Below are positions 55,526-64,000 of a DNA stretch of 64,000 nt, piece after piece (position 1 is the first letter of the stretch; every line of letters begins with the position of its first letter). The notes under the pieces were generated by a model. The model had not been told where the DNA came from. It worked only from the letters and a program-made list of their open reading frames with translations, and made no database searches. This stretch comes from Cololabis saira (Eukaryota > Chordata > Actinopteri > Beloniformes > Belonidae). Location: contig NC_084599.1 in the NCBI RefSeq assembly GCF_033807715.1, positions 13,703,125-13,767,124 of the forward strand, written 5' to 3'. Position numbers and translations under genes: made by a program.

Positions 55526-58500
55526 CTACTTAGACGAAGCAGCAGGCACGCTGACGGAAGAAGTGCGGCGTGGTGCGTTTGACACTTGGCGCTGCTGCGA
55601 CAAAAAGGACCGGCCAGGTGAGAGTACGGAGGAAGTGCAGCCCCCGAGACGTGATTCAATGGCCACCTTCTGAAAGTTCAGACTCTGAAAACAGAGAGGG
55701 GCAATTTCTCATTGAAAGACGAGTTGATTCTTTCATAAAATACAGGATGTAAACATGCAGTGTAAAATCTGAGGTGATCAATCAATCAAACTTTATTTAT
55801 ATAGCACTTTTCTTACAATAAAATGCAGCACAAAGTGCTTTAGAGTAAAAACAAAATCAATCCCATCCATCCACCCATCCCTTTCCCCACCAATCCTTAT
55901 TCTTACTGATGAGAAAACACAATCTAAGATTAAAAGTAAAATGAAAAACATTGCTGGACACAGAAGAACCAGTGAGGGAACACTATCACAGGGAGGGAGC
56001 GTCTGCATCGGGAGCGCCTGCTGCAGGCCAGGCTGGTTGGCAGGGTAGAGAGCCAAACACCACCTCTGTATGATGATGTTTGGACCTCAACCCAGGCCTG
56101 GGGACCTCGGCCATCGCTACGGCAACCACAACCAACAGCCCTCCCAATGCAGAGCACACACACTGAGGAAACACTGGAGTTAAATACTAAAAACTAGGAA
56201 AAATATGAAATTAAAAAGAAAAAATGTTAAAATAAAAAAATACATAAAATAGTAATAAAACCTAATATAAATACATAGATAAATAAGTAAATGAATGAGA
56301 TATTGGCAATAAGTAACAGTAAAATTTGTTTAATTTCTAATTTTTATTTATTTTTAAACAGGATTAAAACAAAAAGGGACATTAGATAGAAGTCAGATTA
56401 AAAAGGTTATGTGATGTTATTTTACCTTGTTATACCAGGCTGTGACAATCAGCTTCTCCTCATACTCTCTCAGTCTGGCCTGCTCACATAGACGCTGGTA
56501 GGGAAATAAAACAAACATCAGCTAGATATATAAAAAAAAACAAAAAAACAACCAAAACCATCACTTAAAACATCCTCCCAACATTTTACTGAAGTTTAAA
56601 TGTGGATTTACTTCAAGGTTGACAATCTGTCTGTCGCGTTCTGCTAACTGGTTCCTCAGAGCCTGGATCTCAGCCGTGGCAGGATTCAGCTTTGGGTCCA
56701 ATGCTCTTATTACCTTCAGGAAAGGGGGATGGATTGACAAGAAATCATTGATACCATGCTATATTTAACACAGAGGTTTAGAAATCACTTAAAGTAACTC
56801 ACATCACGAGCTTTCTCCAGGTACATTTTGTACCTCTCTTCCATGGCCTTCATGTCATCATCTTTCTTCTTCAAAGCAGCCATCAGCTCATCCAGTTTTA
56901 AGGCTTGGAAAAAAGTCATTTCCTCTTTTGTTTTTATTTTTTCAATTTTGTGTAACACAAACAACAGCTTTTTTTCTTTATTTCAATTTTGTGCATTTCA
57001 ATGTTGACAGATTGCAGACAATAGTAAAATATGAACTTACAGGTTTGTGTGTTATCAGGCTGAAGATCCTCTAGCAGCTCTTTCTTCTTCATGATTTCAT
57101 CCTGAGCTTCATTCAACTGGACCCTGAAGACAAATGAGTGATTTATTTCCTTCTACACAAGAACACAGACTCATTTGACATCTTGTACCGCTGATACAGC
57201 ACAGACTTGAGACACTCACATGTGAGCATCCAGTTTCCTTTTCAGGTTTGACTGGAAGGAAAAAAAAAGTGGAAAATATAAATGAAATGTCTGTTTAAGT
57301 GGTTATCTCATAGTAATTTAGTACATTTTAAAATGTAAACAGCCAATATAGTTGAGTTATACTACACCAGCACAAAGTCTAAAAGCTAAGGATCGACTCT
57401 GTGGGTACTGGTTATTTGTCCCATTGCGTGTAGCGCACTTACATCATCAGGCTTGGCTGCCTGACTTTGCAGAGCCTTCTGAAGGTCTTCAACCTGCTGC
57501 TGCAGCTCACTGATCCGCTCTCGGCTCAATCTGGAGATTAACCAGCATGCACAGGAAGGTTGACATGTGGGAAGAACTTTTTATTAGAAAATGTTGACAA
57601 AAAGAAGCCCAAACAACTGGATATTAGTTCAGTTAACCTGTTCTCGGTGTCCAGTTTACTACGTGTTTTCTCAGCTTCCTCCAACTGGGCCTGCAGAGTG
57701 GCGATCTTCTCCTGCTGAAATTCCTCCTGCTGCACTCTCAGCATCTTGTTCTCATGCTGCAGCCTCATGAACTTTTCCCTAAAGAATCATGCAAAGTCAG
57801 TGTTTGAGCACCTGGAGCAAAAAAGATCTAATGAACAAGAGAACTAAGATTTTTTTTTTTTATTCTTTATTTCATTCATTAAAAGAAAAACCAAACAGTT
57901 CAATATAATTACAACAAATCTGTTTCCTTGAATGAAAGGGAACAGAAAGAAGACTAAGCTTATTTTATCTGTCCCTTTTTCCTAAGAAATCCAATTTCAA
58001 TTAATGTAATAATTAATGTATTCATTAATTAAGATATTACCTGTATTCAACTGGCATTAACTCAGCTGCCAGGTTATCATGGCTGGGGCTGCCAGAGGGA
58101 AGCATCCCTACGTGGAAGAAAGCATCCGTACATAATAATGCACCAGCAAGTCAACTATAAACAGCAGTGTTACAAGTGTGCAGTGAGGTACCTGCTTGAG
58201 AGAGCTGATGCTGTTGAGCCTGAGTGCATCGCAGTTCCTCATTGATTTCCTTTAGAGAATCTCTCTCAATTATGATCCTCTGGGGAAAGAGATATTTTTA
58301 ATGAGAGAATAATGTTAGTTTTATTGCAAAGGAAGTAATAACTATTGTTCCATTTTAAAAGCTGCTACACCTCTTTCTCCTTCATGACAGTTTCATGCTT
58401 CTCCTCCAACTTTTTCATCTCAAAAGCTAGGTTGTCCGCTCGCCTTGTCTCCTCAGACAATTTGTTATGTAGCTCTTGGACCTTTAAAAAAAAAAAAAAT

Positions 58501-61500
58501 GAAACAGGAAGTGAACACCACCAAACACAATCTTTACAAGAAAGTGCCTTCATGTATATTCGCAAGGGTCTTTGTTAAACCTATGTAAATATACATAGAT
58601 TTTTCTTCACTTTTGATCATTTACCTGTCTTTTGTACGTTTCAAGCTGGGCACGGGCAGCATTGGCCTTGCGCAGCTCTTCCTCTAGACTGACAGTGTTT
58701 TGCATGTAGGTCATATTATTCTCTTCTAGCAGCTTCATCTGCCTCTTCAGATCACCAAGATTGTCCAACTTGCGTTTGTATGTGTCCACTGAGGACTCCA
58801 GCATCACTACTCGATCAGAGCAGTTCCTGGAGGAATGTAGGACAATTATCAGTCAACAAGCTTGTAAGTTAGGTGTTTCATTCAGAACGTTGAGGCAGAC
58901 ATATGAATTGGGAACAAAACAGAAATATTTTTTTCTATTGAGAGCAATAATCAGTGGTTTCATACTCAGATATTATTGTGATGCTTTTCCTCAAGAGAAA
59001 AAAAAAAAATAAATACATTTGTCAGCATTACAATTCAATTCAATATTTGTCTTAGCGCTATCAAGCAATAAAAAAAAAATAGGTTACTTAATTAAGATCT
59101 GTAATCAATTAATCTAATTACTCTTTTTTAATCTCGCCTAAAAATTGCTGAGAAAAGCCTTCAACTTGAAATGTTTTCCTTTAAATTCATTACATTATTG
59201 TGGCATATCAAAAGATCGATATATAACAACAAAAAAGTGGCTTTAAAAAGTATTTTTTTTTTAACAGACTTGAACAGATGCAGTACTAGCCATTTACATC
59301 CACTTGGCAAGAACATTGGCCAGCCCCTCTGTCGCAGACGGGCGCGGTGCTCTGCTCAGTTTAGTTTGGTGAAGAGCGTTGCTGTGGCAACATCGTTCCT
59401 GTGGTAACATCTTTGCTGCTAACGTTGGCTGTGGCTGCGCTCGCTTTGTGTTTATGTTATAAACTAAACTTGAGGTGCTTCAGTGGTGAGCAAAGTCCTT
59501 CCCACAAAGAACACATATGATTCTACCTTTATCAATGCTGCCGTCTGGATGTTTTAGAAATGTAAATTCCCCATTTATGGACCGACAACTTTCACATGCT
59601 CCTCCATTTTCACTTCTCCACTACCCCCCCCCCCCCCCCGGGCCTGTCGAGCTACAATGGCTACCAACGTAGCTAACCAAGCCCACACACAGGGACAGCC
59701 AATCAACGTCCACTTCCAGGTGTGACTGACCATTGTTTTCCACACATGAAGCACATGAAGCCCACCGCAAAAACACAGATTAATAAACACAAAAAGTTAT
59801 AGATTATGCGATTAAAAAACATAAAGCGCTAAATATGCCTGTAATTAATTGCATTCGACACGCTAATTTGACAACCCTAATTTCTCCACAATTGACTGCA
59901 TGATTCCAAGTTTATGTTAATTAAGTGGTAAATGTATTTAAAAAAAAAAAAAAAAAAACAAGGCCTTGACAACATATCCGCCAATTAATGTCCTAATCTC
60001 TGTAAGTCAGGGAGTAAAACAGACATGGCTTATCCCATCGGAATGTGCTGCACACAGCCGACCTGTCGTGAAGTCATTTTTCTGAATTGCTGCATTTGCC
60101 CAGGTAACACTAGTCCGAGTGAGACAATGAACAGCTTCAGAACTAACCCGTTTCAGATAGATGGATACTTTATTAATCCCGAGGGAAATTCATGCGATAT
60201 ATTAAAATCACAGGGTACCACTACAATAAATACAGAAAATTGGGTTTTAAAAATACACTGTGCCATTACCCGGTTTATTTTTACTAAGCATTCTCAATCA
60301 TAGCTTTTTGATTGTAGTAGATTTATTGTTAGTATGCTGTCAAAGACTGGGTCCTTCGTGGCTGTGATAATGAAAAATGTACTCTTATTCTATCCTTATT
60401 CTTATCCAACCCAGAACTCAAGTATTTTGCCATATCAGTGCTAGTACCAGCCTTTCTAATGGCGCTTTTGCACTAGTCCCGCCTCCGCCCGGCTCGGCTC
60501 GGTGCAGCCCCGTCTTGCACGTTTGCACTAGGGGCTGAGACGGGTAGAGCCGCTCCAAGCCGATACTTTTTTCTGTAACCATTCCGGCGAGGTTCTTTGC
60601 GGGCTGAGCCGGGACTATTTCTGACGTCACCACCCTCCGCGCCTCTGATTGGTCGGGGGGCGGGGCCATCAGACGTTTGAATCAGGAAGCGGGAGTCAGC
60701 GCGGGAGTCAGCGCGAGAGCGACCCGCGGCTCGCAGCGATTTTATTATAAAGCGCAAAACGTCTGGTGATCCAACTCTGAGGTGCAGATGTTCATAAACC
60801 TGGTGACTGACGAGAGAATTAAAAAAGGGATGTAGACGGGCTGTTTTACTCTCAGCCGCTCGCGGCTCCAGCTGATTTCTCATCAGCGCCGACATGAACA
60901 AAGCGGCTGCGCAATCGAGTACGTCACAGCAGCTTCACCCCAACCTGCCCACTTCTCCCCTGGCTGTGGAAAAACAAACGGGTAGAGGCGGGTTAAGGCG
61001 TGACGAGCCGAGTCGGGCTCAGTAAGTCCTAGTGCAAAAGTGCCATAAGAGAACGGCCTTCAGCTCGTTCTTATCTCTCATGATTCCTTCTTACTTTCTC
61101 TTCTTAAAAGCCAGTCCTCGCCTCTCAACAGGATGCATACCTGCTTCATTCTGTCAGGATGCCGCCACTCTTTGCAAAGAATAAACATGTAAAGACAGTA
61201 TTTCACCTCTGTTTTTCAGTCTTACCTTACACATATGTATCCATACACATGTTTCTTTAATAGCAACACACAAGCACAAACCTCAGGATATCCAGTTCAT
61301 CTTTAAGAGCCCGTGACTCCTCTGCCAGGCTGGTGAGATCGTCATTACGGTGCTGAAGTTCGATCAGCTGCTTCTCCAACTGCTCACAGTGGATCCGGTA
61401 GTCATCCTTGGCAGCCTCCAGCCTAGTAGGAGCACATACGGATTACCATTTTATCTCTGTTGTAATGAGGTAGCTGAGGCTCCTTTTTAGATGAAAATGA

Positions 61501-61669
61501 CAGACCTGAAGTTCTCTTCCTGTACCGTCTCTAGTTGTTGCTGCAACTGACTGTGTTTTCTCCCTGAGGGTGTACTTGGGTCATCAAACGTGTCTAGCTG
61601 ATTGGCTCGGTCTGTAAGGACATCATTTTCTGCCAACAAGCTGTTCCGTTCCTCTTGAAGAACAGCCAC
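55526..61669 (-). CDS. hook1: Hook homolog 1, 3' part (14 exons, 515 codons visible)
   Basis: Hook proteins are coiled-coil adaptors linking endosomal cargo (FTS/FHIP) to dynein and microtubules. Minus-strand exons: 61669-61506, 61422-61282, 58826-58625, 58481-58371, 58279-58192, 58107-58041, 57778-57638, 57530-57443, 57251-57220, 57123-57041, 56903-56803, 56713-56612, 56494-56426 and 55684-55526, totalling 1548 bp including the TAG. Recognisable Hook1 stretches: VAVLQEERNSLLAENDVLT, NMTYMQNTVSLEEELRKANA, VQELHNKLSEETRRADNLAF, AAELMPVEYREKFMRLQHEN, LKKKDDDMKAMEERYKMYLE, EEKLIVTAWYNKSLNFQK. Almost the whole visible protein is heptad-rich coiled coil followed by the C-terminal cargo region. The N-terminal microtubule-binding Hook domain lies beyond the right edge. 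Adjacency to the CYP2 cluster matches vertebrate synteny. Confidence 0.95.
55785..56200. repeat. Dispersed retroposon-like repeat in hook1 last intron
   Basis: CAAACTTTATTTATATAGCA followed by CACAAAGTGCTTTAGAG, then CATCCATCCACCC, is a repeat common in fish. A related start lies at 27588. It lies between the last two hook1 exons; no coding sequence. Confidence 0.55.
59053..59881. mobile_element. hAT-like element in hook1 intron
   Basis: The left end AGCGCTATCAAGCAAT and right end TTTGACAACCCTA are imperfect inverted repeats. The flanks ATTTGTCT and ATTTCTCC agree at six of eight positions, an eroded target duplication. The body matches the copy at 46741 for several hundred bp. It contains a poly(C) run at 59623. 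No transposase. Confidence 0.7.
60148..60195. repeat. Retroposon 3'-end-like fragment (GATACTTTATTAATCCC)
   Basis: AGATGGATACTTTATTAATC followed by CCGAGGGAAATTCA is a dispersed sequence very common in fish genomes, probably the 3' end of a LINE or SINE. Confidence 0.5.
60460..61045. mobile_element. Non-autonomous PIF/Harbinger-like MITE in hook1 intron (TAA target)
   Basis: Terminal inverted repeats TGGCGCTTTTGCACTAG / CTAGTGCAAAAGTGCCA, flanked by TAA on both sides (60457-60459 and 61046-61048), the 3-bp TWA target typical of PIF/Harbinger. GC-rich body of 586 bp with subterminal inverted CGGCTCGGCTC / GAGCCGAGTCG motifs and no transposase. Confidence 0.85.
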
Positions 61670-64000
61670 CTGACAGGAAACAGTACGCTGTGAGAGCTTC
61701 TGTGGAGTTTGGCATCAATGTTACAGTGAAGTAAAGTCAGCAGGAAAAAATAAAAGGTTTCGTTCAAATCTCCGCTTGCTCAATTACGGCATGCAAGAAA
61801 GAAAAGTCACATTTAAACATCAAGACTTTCTATTACAATTAACTTTCCTCCTCCTCCACCTGTTAAAGTAAATGATGCAGTTAAGCCATGCTGGAAGCAG
61901 AAGACACAAAGTAAACTTAAAGCAAACATGTTAATACACAGTTAGTTAGTTTTCCTTCTCACCCATCAATTCAAATCTCTTTCACTAGCCAAGAGTGTTT
62001 ACAAATTATTCAATTAGTCTGCCACAAACATCTCATTGCTAAAAATCTTGCGAACAACAATAAAGTAAAGAAACTGAATACAATTATATTTGAACGAATA
62101 AGAAAAAGAAGGCAACACTAGGAATGTCAAAATGGGAATTAACACCATTAACTAGAACTTGCCTAAGGGTGGAAATTAATATTTTTATGACATACAGCCC
62201 TTGGCTCAAACGCAAGCGTGGTAAGCGTCAATAGTGTTGGAGTCCATTGACTCCTAACGAGGTGACATTAAGTGTTACCATACTGAGTTGTGGGTCGTTT
62301 GGGTTGGAAGAATTGCTTGAATTAGAAGCTCAGAAAAGTTCAACTTTTCAAGAGTCGATGCCAGTATGTGTAAGTCAAACTGTAGCTACAGGCCTCTAGC
62401 CAGTGCTACCCAATGAAATCACACTTGGGGGGAGAGACGAGAGCAAGCGAAAGATCTTGGGATTGATGGAGGAAAGGCTGATTATTGTCTGCAATCAGCC
62501 CATCTTGTATGACCAGCCTTTGTGACCATATCCTGACACTAATCTCTGAAATCAAGACCGGAGGAAAATGGCTAAGATGATGGGGGAAGCTCAGCCTCTG
62601 GATTCAACTTTGACTTCCAGGATGCTGGTTAAATAGACACAGATGAAACTACTTCTGGTTGCCACTGGATACGCATACGTATCAATCAAAGAATGTGACA
62701 TGCAGGCAGAGCGACAACCATACTTGTATCAACAAAATACATCCTACATGATGTGCAGTGAAGTAAAAACACCGATGAATGATTGCTGTCAGTTTTGCAG
62801 TAAAGACTTGTTGATATAATATTACCAATAATTAATTTAACTTACGGCACTAATAAAGTATTTTGACTTGGCTTGACTTGAATTGAACTGAAATGAATCC
62901 AGGGTGTTAGCAATTCTATAGTCGTCTTATTTTTTATTATTACTTTATTATTTATTTTCGTTATTTTTAACTCTGTCTCTTGGATGGTGAATCATTGCAT
63001 AAAGCAGTCACCTGGCCAGTTGTGATTGCTTTAGTACGTTCTCTACCAGTTGAAATGGCTTTAAATGGAAGAAGTACAAGATCCACTTCACAACTGTAAA
63101 TTTTCACAAAGACCAGGCTAAATGTATCTGGTATGTATTGGATTTCAGCAACAGAAAACCCTCAGACACACTGTAAAGTGTTGCTGCTATGCTCCTGTGT
63201 GAGTGTAGGGTAACTGTCACTGTTATGCAGTACAAAGGATCAAACTTTTATGATATCCAAAGTAAAACATTCAACAAATAATAATATAGTCACAATAACA
63301 TTTGATTATCATTGCTGGATACAGTTACAACCACAGGCCCATGAATAATATCAAATGATAGCACTGTCTCAAATAAACGTCTGGTCACTACAAACAATAT
63401 TGAGACCAAAATACATTTAAAAATATCACTGTTACTTTCCCTGAAAGCAGAGGACAAAATGGCTGTTATTGCATGCGCATGGTCAAAGATGAATAACTGG
63501 AATAATACCAAAATTATTAAATAAGCATTGTGTGACTTGTCTTGAGCAGAATGCGGATCAAGCCCTCGGTTAGCAGAGTTAGAGGAAACATCTGAGTGGT
63601 TGGTTTAGAAGTGTTTAGTTTTGCCCGACAATCAGTCGTGTGGGACTTACCTGGCTGCACAGAGAGATGAGCAAGACAGGGGACAGATCAAATCAATCTG
63701 TCGAGAGTCCAGTTAAACAGTTGATCAGTGACTATGCTGAACCGTGTCTGCCTGCGAGTGCTGAGTGAGGCCTAGCAGTGGAAAAGTAGGGGCTGGATGC
63801 CACACTGGAACCAGGGGAGCCCAGACTGTAAGCTCACAGTCATTCTGCCACAGCAACTCCAGACAATGGAGCCAAGCATTACAGCGAATTACACAACTCC
63901 TGTTTAGACTGTACCAAAGGCATGCATGAGTGTCCTGACATGGCGAGATGAAAATCTGCAAACTTGCAAGATGTTGGTGACACTAGTTTGAAATGGCCAA
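61670..64000. other. hook1 intron or upstream sequence; no exon recognised
   Basis: The first visible hook1 exon needs an upstream phase-0 donor, so at least part of this is intron. I searched the minus strand for the expected upstream coiled-coil coding sequence and found none. The sequence is AT-rich with no clear transposon ends. Confidence 0.5.

Noticed and set aside
63651..63654. Four-base micro-exon CCAG for hook1 on the minus strand (GCAG before, GTAAGT after)
   Set aside because: Splice-like signals on both sides, but a four-base exon cannot be supported without transcripts, and the Hook1 exon structure I recall does not need it.

Overview
The window is teleost fish genomic DNA. Its genes have many exons with GT/AG junctions, it is packed with fish-type transposons (Rex3-like and L1-like LINEs, hAT, Harbinger and Tc1 elements, a tRNA-type SINE) and it contains long dinucleotide microsatellites. 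The gene content is the known vertebrate neighbourhood in which a cluster of CYP2J-like cytochrome P450 genes (CYP2N/P/AD/V in fish) lies next to hook1. I cannot assign species or P450 subfamily from sequence alone.

Layout. 1-1925: 5' three exons of a minus-strand CYP2 gene (A), cut by the window edge. 2194-8200: transposons plus relics of plus-strand CYP2 genes (exon 8/9 relic at 5401-5666; exon 1 relic at 7153-7335). 8662-11178: intact nine-exon plus-strand CYP2 gene (D). 11.2-23.2 kb: almost entirely nested transposons. 23273-32281: intact nine-exon minus-strand CYP2 gene (B), with a nest of three DNA transposons in intron 8. 32.6-40.3 kb: transposons and a second set of the same CYP2 relics. 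40740-46290: intact plus-strand CYP2 gene (F), with a 3 kb Rex3-like LINE in intron 7. 48886-51905: compact intact plus-strand CYP2 gene (G). 55526-61669 and beyond: 3' half of hook1 on the minus strand, with a 2.4 kb transposon-filled intron.

The main structural fact is a tandem block duplication. The unit [minus CYP2, plus relics, plus CYP2] occurs twice: window start to about 11.12 kb, and about 30.48 to 46.24 kb. The copies are close to identical where they align, but each has private transposon insertions whose empty sites can be read in the other copy. Exact D/F identity stops inside the last coding exon, so the two otherwise very similar P450s have different C-terminal tails (substrate recognition site 6) and unrelated 3' flanks.

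The P450s are expected to be ER-anchored haem monooxygenases acting on fatty acids or xenobiotics. Hook1 is an endosomal dynein/microtubule adaptor and a syntenic neighbour, not a functional partner. I found no RNA genes, no CRISPR array and no clearly new gene system. The most interesting material is the evolution of the P450 block and the nested transposons.
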